A stretch of DNA of 64,000 nucleotides from CAWABB01 sp963701735 (GCA_963701735.1 CAVPBI010000002.1:62001-126000), one strand, 5' to 3'. Positions 35,650-45,296 are shown, counted from the stretch's first letter. Notes: generated by a model not told the origin, from the letters alone. Numbers and translations: made by a program.

Positions 35650-36522
35650 CTACCCCCTCCCCTCCGCGTCTGGAAGATGCACCGCACACAGGGCACGACG
35701 GCCCTTCACGAACAGCAGCGTTCGATCGATCACAAGAAATGCTTCTGGAGCAGGCATAGGCAGATCGTCGTCCAGGACCTCGCGGTACGCGGGCGTTTCC
35801 GTCTCGCCGCCGAATACCGAGAGGATTCTCTGAAACGCCGGTCGGCCCGGCGTCACCGGCGGCGCAGGCTCATGATGGGCCATGACCATCATCCCGCCAA
35901 GTCGAAGCGCTTCGAGCGTGCCCTCAACCATGGGCGTGCCCGCAAGCAGCGTGCGTGCGATTGCGTCCGCATCCGACCCGGCTTCTGCGGGTTCCGGCAC
36001 CGCAACCGGCGGCGGCGGTTCCGCCTGCCAGCGCTTCACGAGATCCTGCAGACGGGTGTCGTCCGCTGCCTCCTCACTGGCGACCGCGCCGGTAATCAGG
36101 TTCCGTCCGATCAACTCGCGGCGGTCGGACCTTCCCCGCAGGCCGTACACGACGCCGTCCACTGCGGCCACAAACACAACATCGTCATCGCTCCAGAGCG
36201 ATGAGCCGTCACGCAGGTCCAGCGCGGTCAGCCCGCGATGTCCCGGAAGATCCGGCGAGGCAAACCCGTGAAGCAGAAGGGCCCCGTGCGTCACGCACTC
36301 GATCCCGGTCCACCAGCCGCCCGGCGCCATCACATCCCTCCAGACCATCTCGCCGGTCGCGATACGCAGGCGGAAGAAGGAGGCGGTCCTTGCAGCGGGG
36401 TCACGCTCTTCGCCGATCAGCCCGCCTTCGTCATCCGGAACGATTCTCCAGAGCGCGCCTCTGACATGCTGGCGCCAGGCAACGGACAACCCTTCACGCC
36501 GCAACAGTCGGCCGAGATCCAT
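35650..36522 (-). CDS. DUF4905-family protein
   Basis: 290 residues. The opening (RGALWRIVPDDEGGLIGEERD, SFFRLRIATGEMVWRDV, GIECVTHGALLLHGFASPDLPGHRGLTALDLRDG) matches the DUF4905 pattern I know mainly from Bacteroidota/Chlorobiota genomes. It reads as a short beta-propeller-like protein with alternating strands and W/G turns. No signal peptide. Function unknown. It lies between rdgB (12 bases upstream) and the PhzF gene (3 bases downstream), so it shares their transcript. It supports the FCB assignment of this genome. Confidence 0.75.
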   Translation of the reverse strand: MDLGRLLRREGLSVAWRQHVRGALWRIVPDDEGGLIGEERDPAARTASFFRLRIATGEMVWRDVMAPGGWWTGIECVTHGALLLHGFASPDLPGHRGLTALDLRDGSSLWSDDDVVFVAAVDGVVYGLRGRSDRRELIGRNLITGAVASEEAADDTRLQDLVKRWQAEPPPPVAVPEPAEAGSDADAIARTLLAGTPMVEGTLEALRLGGMMVMAHHEPAPPVTPGRPAFQRILSVFGGETETPAYREVLDDDLPMPAPEAFLVIDRTLLFVKGRRALCAVHLPDAEGRG

Positions 36523-36534
36523 GCAGCCGGCGCG

Positions 36535-37140
36535 TCAGCGAGCGCCCGCACAATGACGGAGAAGGATGGGCCTCATCGCAAGCGCGGCACGCGCGCGGTG
36601 GCTGAGCCCGTTCTTCGTCGCGAACTCCATTTCTGCGAACGTCTGCCGATGGCCATCCGGCAGAAACACCGGATCGTACCCGAACCCGCCGGTCCCCCGT
36701 GGAGCCTCGAGGATGGTCCCCGGACACATTCCCTCCACGACCTCGAGAATGCCGCCGTGTGAGGCGAACGCCACGACACAGCGGAAGCGGGCATTGCGCC
36801 GCCGGGGTGGAACACCCTTCAGGGAACGGACCAGTTTCCGCACATTGTCGGCATAGCTCGCCCCGGGACCCGCATAGCGCGACGAATACACACCGGGAGC
36901 CCCGTGCAGATATCCTACTTCGAGACCCGTGTCGTCCGCCAGGGACGGAAGCCCCGTACGCTCGAACGCAACAGTGGCCTTCTTGATCGCGTTCCCTTCG
37001 AGCGTCTCCGCGTCTTCGACGATCTCGGGGACGCCCTCCACATCGTGAAGCGTTCGGATGGAGACGGGCAGGTCACCGAGGAGCGCCACGAGCTCGTTTG
37101 CCTTATCCCTGTTTCTGGTTGCTATCAGAAGGTTGTTCAT
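36535..37140 (-). CDS. rdgB: XTP/dITP pyrophosphatase RdgB/HAM1
   Basis: Removes non-canonical purine triphosphates (ITP, XTP, dITP) from the nucleotide pool. 201 residues: IATRNRDKANELVALLG at the N-terminus (SNN-K type motif), FERTGLPSLADDTGLEVGYLHGAPGVYSSRYAG, then GGFGYDPVFLPDG and FAEMEFATKNGLSHRARA. All active-site segments of the Maf/HAM1 fold are intact. ATG 37140 is the first residue of the conserved LLIATRN strand. Confidence 0.95.
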   Translation of the reverse strand: MNNLLIATRNRDKANELVALLGDLPVSIRTLHDVEGVPEIVEDAETLEGNAIKKATVAFERTGLPSLADDTGLEVGYLHGAPGVYSSRYAGPGASYADNVRKLVRSLKGVPPRRRNARFRCVVAFASHGGILEVVEGMCPGTILEAPRGTGGFGYDPVFLPDGHRQTFAEMEFATKNGLSHRARAALAMRPILLRHCAGAR

Positions 37141-37193
37141 CGAACGGCATATACCTGGTGAAGGTTGGTCTCCGGGACGTCAGGCCGGCCCTC

Positions 37194-38558
37194 CTACGAG
37201 CCGAGGAGCGCTGCGATGGCCTGCACGACGGTTTCGACTTCAATGACTTCGAGTTCAGAGGCGGATCGCTGCACGCTCAGATTACGCGCCGGGAGGATCA
37301 CCCGCGTGAAGCCGAGCTTCCTCGCCTCAGCCACGCGCTTCTCGGCCTGGCTCACGCGCCGGATCTCCCCTCCCAGCCCGACCTCCCCGATGACGACCGC
37401 TCCCGAATCGGCGGGAACGTCGCGCACGCTGGAGACGATCGAGAGGGCCATGCCGAGATCGGCGGCGGGCTCGTCGATGCGCACCCCGCCGGCGACATTG
37501 ACAAAGACGTCGTACTGGCCCATGTGAAGGCCCGCCCTTCGCTCCAGAACCGCAAGAAGCATCTGGAGCCTCCTGCTGTCAAAGCCCGTCGCGGTGCGTT
37601 GCGGGACGCCGTAACTCGTGGGCGCCACGAGGGCCTGCACTTCCAGCAGAATCGGGCGCGTGCCTTCCATCCCGGCCACGACCGTGGAGCCGGACGCGCC
37701 GAACGATCGCTCGGACAGGAACACCTCGGACGGGTTGGCCACCTCCCGCAGCCCGGTGTCCCGCATTTCGAAGACGCCGATTTCGTTGGTCGAGCCGAAC
37801 CGGTTCTTCATCGCCCGGAGAATCCGGTATGCAGAATGGCGCTCGCCCTCGAACTGGAGGACGGTGTCGACCATATGCTCCACAACGCGGGGGCCGGCGA
37901 TCATCCCTTCCTTCGTCACGTGGCCGACGAGGAAGATGGGGATGCCGCGGGTCTTGGCGATCCGCGTGAACATGCCGGTCGCTTCGCGCACCTGGCTCAC
38001 GGTCCCCGGGGCGCTGTCCAGGTCCGGACGCACCATCGTCTGAATGGAATCGACGATCATGAGCCCGGGCGGGTGCCTGTCAAGCAGCGCTTCGATGCTC
38101 TCGACGTTGGTTTCGGTCAGGAGCAGGATGTGATCGCCCGGAGGCGACTCGAGCCGCTCGGCGCGCAGACGCACCTGGGCGGGCGATTCCTCACCCGTCA
38201 CGTACAACGTCACGCGGTCCTTCAGCGCAGCCGCCATCTGGAGCATCAGGGTCGACTTCCCGATGCCCGGGTCGCCGCCGACGAGCACGACCGAGCCCGG
38301 CACGATCCCTCCGCCCAGCACGCGGTCCAGCTCCGGCAGCGAGGTCGGGATCCGGCGCTCGGCGACTGCCTCGACGTCCGTGATCGGAACAATGGGGCCG
38401 GACGCCGCACGCGCGCTCCGTGCACCCCGTTTCGGCGCCCGCGCTACGATTTCTTCGACCAGCGAATTCCACTCGCCACAGTTCGCACATCGTCCCGCCC
38501 ATCGGGCGGTTTCGGAGCCGCATGACTGACATACAAACCGGGTGAGCTGTTTCGTCAT
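37194..38558 (-). CDS. radA: DNA repair protein RadA
   Basis: Branch-migration helicase-like factor in homologous recombination. 454 residues: N-terminal zinc finger (FVCQSCG and CANCGEW), Walker A VLVGGDPGIGKST, the RadA-specific KNRFGSTNEIGVFEM, and a C-terminal Lon-protease-like domain (DVFVNVAGGVRIDEPAADLG, KLGFTRVILPARN). ATG 38558 is the conserved start: the zinc finger begins at residue 9. A strong promoter lies only 11 bases upstream of it. Confidence 0.96.
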   Translation of the reverse strand: MTKQLTRFVCQSCGSETARWAGRCANCGEWNSLVEEIVARAPKRGARSARAASGPIVPITDVEAVAERRIPTSLPELDRVLGGGIVPGSVVLVGGDPGIGKSTLMLQMAAALKDRVTLYVTGEESPAQVRLRAERLESPPGDHILLLTETNVESIEALLDRHPPGLMIVDSIQTMVRPDLDSAPGTVSQVREATGMFTRIAKTRGIPIFLVGHVTKEGMIAGPRVVEHMVDTVLQFEGERHSAYRILRAMKNRFGSTNEIGVFEMRDTGLREVANPSEVFLSERSFGASGSTVVAGMEGTRPILLEVQALVAPTSYGVPQRTATGFDSRRLQMLLAVLERRAGLHMGQYDVFVNVAGGVRIDEPAADLGMALSIVSSVRDVPADSGAVVIGEVGLGGEIRRVSQAEKRVAEARKLGFTRVILPARNLSVQRSASELEVIEVETVVQAIAALLGS

Positions 38559-38569
38559 GGCGATTGACC

Positions 38570-38598
38570 AATATACGCCCGTCCCGTGTGAGATTCAA
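38570..38598 (-). promoter_or_regulatory. Sigma70-like promoter of radA
   Basis: Minus strand: TTGAAT (38598-38593), 17-base spacer, TATATT (38575-38570). Only 11 bases separate the -10 from the radA ATG, so the mRNA leader should be about four to six bases, too short for a ribosome site. Confidence 0.65.
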
Positions 38599-38614
38599 CG
38601 CGCGGTTCGTCGCC

Positions 38615-38643
38615 TTGCTTCTCGACCGGTGATGCTCTATTTT
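38615..38643 (+). promoter_or_regulatory. Sigma70-like promoter of the PP2C gene
   Basis: TTGCTT (38615-38620), 17-base spacer, TATTTT (38638-38643), about 40 bases before ATG 38683. It is back to back with the radA promoter. Confidence 0.55.
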
Positions 38644-38682
38644 TCACTGTCTGCAAATCGGATTCCACTGACACAGGCCACC

Positions 38683-39517
38683 ATGCCCGCCCGCACATCG
38701 CGCCCGCTTCGCACCGTCGAGTTCGCCATCACGACGGACAGAGGCGTCGTCCGGACCGAGAACCAGGACGCCGCCGGCAAGTTTCCGGACGGGCCGTTCG
38801 ACCCGTCCTACCCGGGCGAGCAGCTGTTCGTCGTGGCCGACGGCATGGGCGGACACAATGCCGGCCGCGAGGCGAGCGCGCTTGCCCTGAAGACCATCGG
38901 CGAGACGTTTCTCGCAGGCACTCCGTCTGCGGACCCGGGTGCCTCCCTGAAGCATGCGCTCGAGACTGCAAACCTCCGGATCCATGACCAGGGCCTCTCC
39001 AATCCGACCCACCGGGGGATGGGGACGACATGCACCGCTCTCCTGCTCGCGGGGGATCGATCGCTCATCGCGCACGTCGGCGACAGCCGGGCCTACGCCG
39101 TCAGGAACTCCGCCATCGCGCAGCTCACCGAGGACCACACGAGCGTCGGAGAACTTGTTCGCGCGGGGATCATCACGAGCGCACAGGCCCGCGAACACCC
39201 CGAGCGATCCTTCCTGAACCGCGCGCTGGGCGCGAGACCTGCGGTCACGGTCGATATTGTCGAGGGACCTCCCCTCACGCAGCCGTGTACGCTCGTGCTC
39301 TGCAGCGACGGGCTCTACGCGCACGTGGACGATGAGGAGATCCGCACGGCCGTCACCGCAGCGCACGCCCGACGAAGCGGCCCGCGAGCTGACCGCCCTC
39401 GCGATCCAGCGCGGCGGATCTGACAACATCACCATCCTCATCATCCGCGTCTCGATCAGGCGGCAGCAGCGCACGACTCCCCGCCGCAAGCCCGCGCGCA
39501 GGAAACACAGCCGCTGA
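38683..39517 (+). CDS. PP2C/PPM-family Ser/Thr protein phosphatase (one frameshift)
   Basis: Metal-dependent phosphatase of the Stp/PrpC type. From ATG 38683: FAITTDRGVVRTENQDA, LFVVADGMGGHNAGREAS (the DGMGG metal site), GMGTTCTALLLAGDRSLIAHVGDSRAY and VLCSDGLYAHVDDEEI. The frame slips near 39362; the family ending AARELTALAIQRGGSDNITILI, with the last metal Asp, resumes in another frame and stops at 39517. Bridged length is about 278 residues with a basic tail. No Ser/Thr kinase is nearby. The upstream in-frame leader from 38542 is not phosphatase-like. It ends three bases before the glycosidase start. Confidence 0.88.
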
Positions 39518-39520
39518 CCC

Positions 39521-41284
39521 ATGGGCATCCGATTCTGCCGGACGGTACCTGCACTTGCTGTCGCCGCCGGACTCGGTTTCCTCCCCCTCGCGCGGTCATC
39601 CGGTGCGACTCCGCCGAAGACCGAACTCCGGGCTGTCTGGATCACGACCGCCTCGGGACTCGACTGGCCGAAGTCCACCGACCGCCGGGAGCAGGAGGCA
39701 TCGCTGCGCGCCATCGTCAGGCGGTTGCATGCCGACCACTTCAACACCATCTTCTTCCAGGTCCGCCCACGGGGCGATGCGCTGTACCGCTCGCGGTACG
39801 AGCCCTGGGCCGAACAGCTCGGCGGGGCGCTCGGACGCGACCCGGGATGGGATCCACTGAAGGTGGTGCTCGATGAGGCACACGGTGTCGGGATCGAAGT
39901 GCACGGGTGGTTCAACGCGTACAAGATCCGCGCACGGGGCACCGTCCGCTCCGAAGGCCTCCCGCATCCCGCCGAAGCGCATCCGTCATGGACCGTGGAC
40001 GTTGACGGGGAGCTCTGGTTTGATCCGGGCCTTCCGGCAGTCAGACAGTATCTCCTGGACGTTCTGCTCGACCTGGTGAAGGGATACGACCTGGACGGCG
40101 TCAATTTCGATTTCATCCGCTATCCCTCCGCCGACTTTGCTGACGACGCCACGTACCGGCGGTACGGATCGGGAGAGTCGAAGGCTGACTGGCGCCGCGA
40201 GAACGTCACGCGCTTCGTTCGCGAAGCGTACGAGCGCTGCAGGAAAGCAAAGCCGTGGCTGAAGGTCGGATCCTCGCCACTCGGAACGTATGCTGCCGAT
40301 CCGCCTTCCGGCTCGGAAGGGAGTTACGCGGGATACTATCAGGATTCTCAGGGGTGGCTGGCGGCGGGCATCCAGGACTACCTCGCGCCCCAGATCTACT
40401 GGAACATCGGTATGTCGCGCGGCGACCCGGATTTCGCTTCACTCGTGCGGTCATGGTCGAAAGCTTCATCAGGACGGCACGTCTACGCCGGCATCGGCGC
40501 ATACAAGCCGGATGTCCAGGCAGAGCTCGCGCGTCAGATCGACCTTGCACGCTCCGCGGGCCTCTCCGGACAGGCGTTCTTCCGACTCGAGCATGTCTTC
40601 GCGCGCGAAGCGTTTGGCGGACGATATGACACGCCGGCGCTCGTCCCGCCCATGCCGTGGAGAGACCCTCGGCCCCCGTCTCCGCCCCGCGACCTTGCCG
40701 TGTCAGAGGTCGCAACCAATCTCTTCCTGATCGAGTGGAAGGCGCCCCGCGCCGCAGCCGACGGTGATACCGCCTCATGGTATGTGGTATACCGGTCGTC
40801 GGTGCCCGCGCTCGACATCAGCGATCCCTCTTCAATCCTCGCCGTCCTGCCCGGCTCGGCAACGTCGTGGGTCGACACCATACGCATCCCGACCGGTGTC
40901 ACCTACTACTACGCCGTGGCCTCCCACGACCGCGCACGCAATGAAAGCGCTCCATCGACGGTTGCGAGCGCGGCCGTCAAAGCCCTGCTCACGCTCGCGC
41001 GCGTGACCACATCCGTCACAAGCATGAGCGTTTCAGTCGGAGCCGCCGACGGGCGGCCGACACTGGCTGCGTACCGGCTGGCGGGCACGGTTCCGGTCAC
41101 GCTCGACCTGCTTCGTGTGAGCCAGCCCGCCCCGGTGCGGGTTGCACGGCTGGTGGACGAGCGACAGGGTGCGGGGACCTACGTGGTGGGATTGCAGGAC
41201 TATGACCTGCGACAGGGGACGTACCTGCTGAAGCTTCAGGCTGGCACCGCCACGGTGGAACAGTCCCTCAACGTCCCGCGCTGA
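39521..41284 (+). CDS. GHL10-type glycoside hydrolase (YngK-like) with Fn3-like tail, secreted
   Basis: 587 residues with a signal peptide (CRTVPALAVAAGLGFLPLA). The GHL10/DUF187 barrel is recognised from ELRAVWITTASGLDWPKS, RLHADHFNTIFFQVRPRGDALY, YDLDGVNFDFIRYPSADF and PQIYWNIGMSRGDPDF. After about residue 385 comes an Fn3-like domain (PPSPPRDLAVSEVATNLFLI, ASWYVVYRSS, TYYYAVASHDRARNESAPS) and a last beta domain of about 90 residues, possibly a sorting or carbohydrate-binding module. Some GHL10 proteins cleave peptidoglycan glycans after peptide removal; that role is plausible but not shown here. Confidence 0.88.
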   Translation: MGIRFCRTVPALAVAAGLGFLPLARSSGATPPKTELRAVWITTASGLDWPKSTDRREQEASLRAIVRRLHADHFNTIFFQVRPRGDALYRSRYEPWAEQLGGALGRDPGWDPLKVVLDEAHGVGIEVHGWFNAYKIRARGTVRSEGLPHPAEAHPSWTVDVDGELWFDPGLPAVRQYLLDVLLDLVKGYDLDGVNFDFIRYPSADFADDATYRRYGSGESKADWRRENVTRFVREAYERCRKAKPWLKVGSSPLGTYAADPPSGSEGSYAGYYQDSQGWLAAGIQDYLAPQIYWNIGMSRGDPDFASLVRSWSKASSGRHVYAGIGAYKPDVQAELARQIDLARSAGLSGQAFFRLEHVFAREAFGGRYDTPALVPPMPWRDPRPPSPPRDLAVSEVATNLFLIEWKAPRAAADGDTASWYVVYRSSVPALDISDPSSILAVLPGSATSWVDTIRIPTGVTYYYAVASHDRARNESAPSTVASAAVKALLTLARVTTSVTSMSVSVGAADGRPTLAAYRLAGTVPVTLDLLRVSQPAPVRVARLVDERQGAGTYVVGLQDYDLRQGTYLLKLQAGTATVEQSLNVPR

Positions 41285-41469
41285 CAGGGAGTTCCCGCAT
41301 CACTCGATGACCCGCCCGGCAGGGCAGCATGTTCTCCCCGCCTTCCGTCAGCATGTCCGTCCACACCTACAGCGGCACACGCTCCTCGAACATCGAGCCC
41401 GTGTACGCTCCGGCCAACTGATCCGGGATGAACAGCCTTCCGCCGGGCTTCAACGCAGGCCGGGATGGC
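41285..41469. other. Intergenic region between convergent genes
   Basis: 185 bases between the GHL10 stop and the dctM stop. I saw no convincing gene, only short inverted repeats such as GGCC-GGGAT-GGCC near 41461. No strong terminator was found. Confidence 0.4.
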
Positions 41470-42769
41470 CTACCGGACATCCAGAAATCGGACAAGCCAG
41501 AGGCTCAGGTCGGGGACGTACGTGATCAGCAGAAGAGCCGCCAGCAGGATCGCGATATACGGGAGCGTTGCGCGGACGATCGTCAACACGGGTTTCTCGA
41601 AGCGAAGGCTCGAGATGAAGAGGTTCAGCCCCACAGGCGGCGTGAGGTAGCCGATTTCGAGGTTGGTGAGAAAGATGATCGCCAGGTGAACCTGGTCGAT
41701 GCCGTACGCCTGGGCGATCGGGATGATCAGCGGCACGACGACGATGATCGCCGAGAAGATGTCCATCATCATCCCGACGATGAGCAGGAAGACGTTCAAC
41801 ACGACGAGGAACATGACCGGGCTCGTGATGAACGCCTGCGTCAGCTCGAAGAGATGCGCCGGGACCTCCTGGTCGATCAGGTAGTTCGTGAGCGCCATGG
41901 CGACGCAGATAATCATGAGGATCGCGCCCGTCAGGACCATGCTCTCGCGCATGACGCGCGGGACATCACGGAAAAGGTTGAGGTCCTTGTAGATGAAGAC
42001 CTCGACAATGAGGACATAGAATGCGGTGACTGCTGCGGCCTCGGTCGCCGTGAACAATCCGGTATAGATGCCGCCAATAATAATGACGGGCAGCGGAAGC
42101 TCCCAGGCGGTGCGCTTGATCCCGTTGACCGCGGCGGCGATCGTGAAGGACATGGCGCGGGAGATTGAGACGGCGCACGCGGACGACGGCGAAGACCGAG
42201 AGGACGATGAGGAGAAGCATCCCCGGGATGAACCCCGCGGCGAAGAGCTTGTCGATGCCCAGCGCCATGCTCGGATTTCCCGAGGTCACCAGCGAATACA
42301 GGATAATCGGGAGGCTGGGCGGAAAGAGCAGGCCCAGGCTGCCGGACGTTGTCACCAGCCCGAGCGAGAACCGCTCGGGGTACTTCTCGTTGAGCAGGAT
42401 CGGGTACAGGAGCCCGCCCAGGGCGATGATCGTCACGCCCGAGCCGCCCGTGAATGCGGTGAACGCCGCGCATGTCACGAGCACGACGATCGCCAGCCCG
42501 CCCTGAAACCACCCGAACCACGCGCGGGCAAGGTCCACAAGGCGTTGCGGGGCCTTGCTCTCAGCGAGGAGGTATCCGGCGAACGTGAAGAGCGGGATCG
42601 CTACGAGCGTGGGGTTCGTGCCGATCCGGGTAAGATCGATCAGCATCACGGACGGGCTGATGCCCTCGGCTGAAAAGCTGAGAAAGGTGACCGCCGCGAT
42701 GATGGCGAAGAGCGGCGCGCCGAGGAGTGCAAGCAGGACGAGAGCGAGGCCGACGAAGAAGGTTTCCAT
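41470..42769 (-). CDS. dctM: TRAP transporter large permease DctM (one frameshift)
   Basis: Inner-membrane subunit of a tripartite ATP-independent periplasmic transporter, normally about 430 residues with twelve helices. N-terminus METFFVGLALVLLALLGAPLF; SGSLGLLFPPSLPIILYSL and GGSGVTIIALGGLLYP are family features. The C-terminal half (IPLIIPIAQAYGIDQVHLAI, EIGYLTPPVGLNLFISS) reads in another frame; the break lies near 42170, joining at AMSFTIAAAVNGIKRTAW. It starts four bases after dctQ stops. Sequence on both sides is intact, so an indel error is likely. Confidence 0.9.
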
Positions 42770-42772
42770 CGC

Positions 42773-43276
42773 TCATGCCCCCTTCGGCACGTCACGGCCG
42801 AGCAGCGCCGGCCACCGCGTCATGGCCCTGATGACCGCGTGGACCGCAATGAGCAGGTACCCAAGCGGGATGATCATCAGCGCCAGATAGGTCGGGACTC
42901 CGGCGATGAGCTCGCCGCCGGAATCCCGCTCCTCCATCAGGAACGTCCACGACGCGCTGACAAGGAACGCGCAGACGACGGCAAGGAAGAGCTGGCCGGC
43001 GATAGTGGCCGCGGCCTTCCACCGCGGGGAGAGGAACCTGGTGAGGGCGTCGATGCTGATGTGCCGCTCTTCGTGCGTGGCAATGGCCGCCCCGAGGAAT
43101 CCCACCCAGAGCACCATGTGGCGGACAAGCGGATCTCCCCAGAGGAATCCCGTGCTGAACACATTACGGAGAATGACCTGGGTGAAGGACAGCACCACCA
43201 TGATGCCCAGGAACAGAACGAGGAGCCAGCCCTCGATCCGGACAAGCCCGCGGTCAACAGTCCGCAGGAGCGTCAT
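42773..43276 (-). CDS. dctQ: TRAP transporter small permease DctQ
   Basis: 167 residues with four helices: WLLVLFLGIMVVLSFTQVILRNVF, LVRHMVLWVGFLGAAIATHEERHISIDAL (the conserved small-subunit loop), AATIAGQLFLAVVCAFLVSAS and GVPTYLALMIIPLGYLLIAVH. ATG 43276 overlaps the dctP stop by four bases. It forms the membrane part together with DctM. Confidence 0.93.
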   Translation of the reverse strand: MTLLRTVDRGLVRIEGWLLVLFLGIMVVLSFTQVILRNVFSTGFLWGDPLVRHMVLWVGFLGAAIATHEERHISIDALTRFLSPRWKAAATIAGQLFLAVVCAFLVSASWTFLMEERDSGGELIAGVPTYLALMIIPLGYLLIAVHAVIRAMTRWPALLGRDVPKGA

Positions 43277-44310
43277 TTCGACCCGCCGCGCTTTGCCCGG
43301 AAATCGGCCAGAGCCTTCTCGACACGGTCCAGCAGGTCCTTGCTGTACAGGGATCCCGCAAGGGCCGTGCGCGCATTCTTGCCGATCTGGGCATACTGCT
43401 TCCGCTCGGCCGGCGTCCCGCCGCCGATGATCTGCACGCCGTTCTTCTTCAGCGTCTCGATCGCCTGGGCATTCTCTTCCCTGCTCTTCTTCGTCAGCTG
43501 CGCCATGGAGGAACGGCCGTTGCGGAGGAGGATCTCCTGCAGGTCGGGCGGGAGCGAATCATACTTCTTCTTGGACATGACGACAGCCCCGGAAGCGTCC
43601 GCCAGCGCCAGGTCCATCATGTACTTCACGCGCGTGTGCCACTGGAGGCCGACCGCCGCCAGCGGCGACGCATAGGCCGCGTTGATCAGACCGGTTTGCA
43701 GCGACGTGAGCACGTCGACGATCGAGAGCGGGATCGGGTTCACGCCCAGCGACTTGAACGCAGCTTCGGCAATAGGGTCGCCTTCCCAGAGCCACATCTT
43801 CACGCCTCGCATATCCTCGGCGGAACGGACGGGCGAGTTCGAAAACACGTACACGAACCCCACCTCCGCCCACCCGAGCAAAATGAATCCGTTCTTCTCG
43901 AACTCCTGCTCGAACTCCTTCGCGAACATCGTGTGGACATGGTCGACTTCATCGTACGACTCGAACAGGAACGGGGCATCCAGGACCCGCAGGTTGCCGG
44001 AAATGTCCCCGATGCCGACGCCGGTAATGCCCGCGCTGTGGAGCTGGCCCAGCCGGATGCGCCGCATGACGTCCTTGTCCTCACCCTGCTGGCTATTCGG
44101 ATAGATCCTGAACCCCAGCCGTCCGCCGCTCTCCTTCCGGACCGTCTGATCATACTCGCGCATGATCTTCATCCAGGTTGTTCCCTCCGGCGCCAGCGTG
44201 GCGAACTTGATCAGCTGCTCCTGGGCCTCCACACGGGGCGCCCCGGCAGCAAGAGCGGCCGCCACAAGGAGCCCCCACAAGACAGGGTGTCGCACGGTTG
44301 CAGTCTCCAC
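43273..44310 (-). CDS. dctP: TRAP transporter solute-binding protein DctP
   Basis: 345 residues, GTG 44310, with a signal peptide ending near VEAQEQ. DctP-type features: IKFATLAPEGTTWMKIM, RLGFRIYPNSQQGEDKDVM, RGVKMWLWEGDPIAEAAFKSLGVNPIPLSIVDVLTSLQTGLINAA (the ligand Arg/Trp region of the DctP fold) and MSKKKYDSLPPDLQEILL. The substrate is not predictable; together with TatT this is the TPAT subtype, thought to take hydrophobic ligands. It starts six bases downstream of the tatT stop. Confidence 0.93.
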   Translation of the reverse strand: METATVRHPVLWGLLVAAALAAGAPRVEAQEQLIKFATLAPEGTTWMKIMREYDQTVRKESGGRLGFRIYPNSQQGEDKDVMRRIRLGQLHSAGITGVGIGDISGNLRVLDAPFLFESYDEVDHVHTMFAKEFEQEFEKNGFILLGWAEVGFVYVFSNSPVRSAEDMRGVKMWLWEGDPIAEAAFKSLGVNPIPLSIVDVLTSLQTGLINAAYASPLAAVGLQWHTRVKYMMDLALADASGAVVMSKKKYDSLPPDLQEILLRNGRSSMAQLTKKSREENAQAIETLKKNGVQIIGGGTPAERKQYAQIGKNARTALAGSLYSKDLLDRVEKALADFRAKRGGSK

Positions 44311-44316
44311 GAGATG

Positions 44317-45174
44317 TTAGAACAGTTCCGGTTTCTTCGCCTTCAACAGCGCCGCCTTCTGCTTCGCCACCGCGTTTGCCAGCCGGTTCTCGGGCAGGAT
44401 CTCCAGGGACGCGCTCTCGACCTCGGCCAGCAGCCTGTCAAACAGATCCTCGTCCAGGTTCTGCGTCGCGTACGAGCGCGCATAGTACAGCTGGGCCATG
44501 AGGAACTTCCTGTCCGTGATCCGGAGCGCCCGCTCGAAGTGCATCCTGGACTTGGCCGGGTCGCCCCCCAGCATCTTCGACCGGCTGCCGTAGAGCATCC
44601 CGAGGAACAGATCGGCGCCGGCGTAATAATACGCCGAGTCGTTGTCGGCGACGAACTGCATCAGGGCTTCGGTGCGCGGGAGGTCGGCAAGGGCATCCGT
44701 GTTGTCGAGGGAGAGATAGATATAGCTCCCCCACCCGAACGCCGCCCAGAACGCGGCGGGGACCATGGAGGCGGACGTGGTGCTCAGGACGGCACGCAGC
44801 TCGTCGGGATGGGCGGGGAGCGCCTTCGCGATGCGCTCGTCGGTCCGGAGAATCTTCAGCGCGTGGTCGCGTCCCCGGAGATAAAAGGCACGCGCGCGTT
44901 CCGGATCACTGTCCTCCAGAAAAGCGAGTGCGTAGCTGTTGTACCCCTGGCTTGCCAGGCGAAGCAGTCGCTCGTTGTCCGGGTCGGACTTCAGCAGGAC
45001 GTCGATCAGCTTCAGGTTCCCCGGGAGGGCGTCGCGGGCGAACTCGAGGTCCGCCTCTTCCGTGAAGCCTTCAAAGCCGTCGTCGACGATCCCTCCGACG
45101 GTGGACACGGCGATCTGCTGGATACAACCGGACAGGAGGAGTGCGGCGAGCGCACAGGCGATAAGCGTTTTCAT
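44317..45174 (-). CDS. TatT-family TRAP-associated TPR lipoprotein
   Basis: 285 residues from ATG 45174 (MKTLIACALAALLLSGCIQQ), a clear lipobox with Cys near 17. The body is all-helical with TPR-like repeats: NLKLIDVLLKSDPDNERLLRLASQGYNSYALAFLED and RMHFERALRITDRKFLMAQLYYARSYA. This is the TatT pattern described for Treponema pallidum Tp0956, where the trimer binds the DctP-like protein in TPAT systems. A longer in-frame start at 45288 lacks signal character. Divergently transcribed from the two-component pair, with 122 bases between. Confidence 0.88.
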   Translation of the reverse strand: MKTLIACALAALLLSGCIQQIAVSTVGGIVDDGFEGFTEEADLEFARDALPGNLKLIDVLLKSDPDNERLLRLASQGYNSYALAFLEDSDPERARAFYLRGRDHALKILRTDERIAKALPAHPDELRAVLSTTSASMVPAAFWAAFGWGSYIYLSLDNTDALADLPRTEALMQFVADNDSAYYYAGADLFLGMLYGSRSKMLGGDPAKSRMHFERALRITDRKFLMAQLYYARSYATQNLDEDLFDRLLAEVESASLEILPENRLANAVAKQKAALLKAKKPELF

Positions 45175-45241
45175 GCGGGCTGGTGTGGAAATGACTCGCT
45201 CAATATCCCGAAAACCTCCGAACAATGCAACCGACCCGGTT

Positions 45242-45270
45242 TTGCAACTCAGGCGTGAATCGTGTACTTT
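45242..45270 (+). promoter_or_regulatory. Sigma70-like promoter of the two-component genes
   Basis: TTGCAA (45242-45247), 17-base spacer, TACTTT (45265-45270), about 26 bases before the response regulator ATG 45297. Confidence 0.6.
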
Positions 45271-45296
45271 GAGAGTGTCCTCTCCCAACGAGCACC

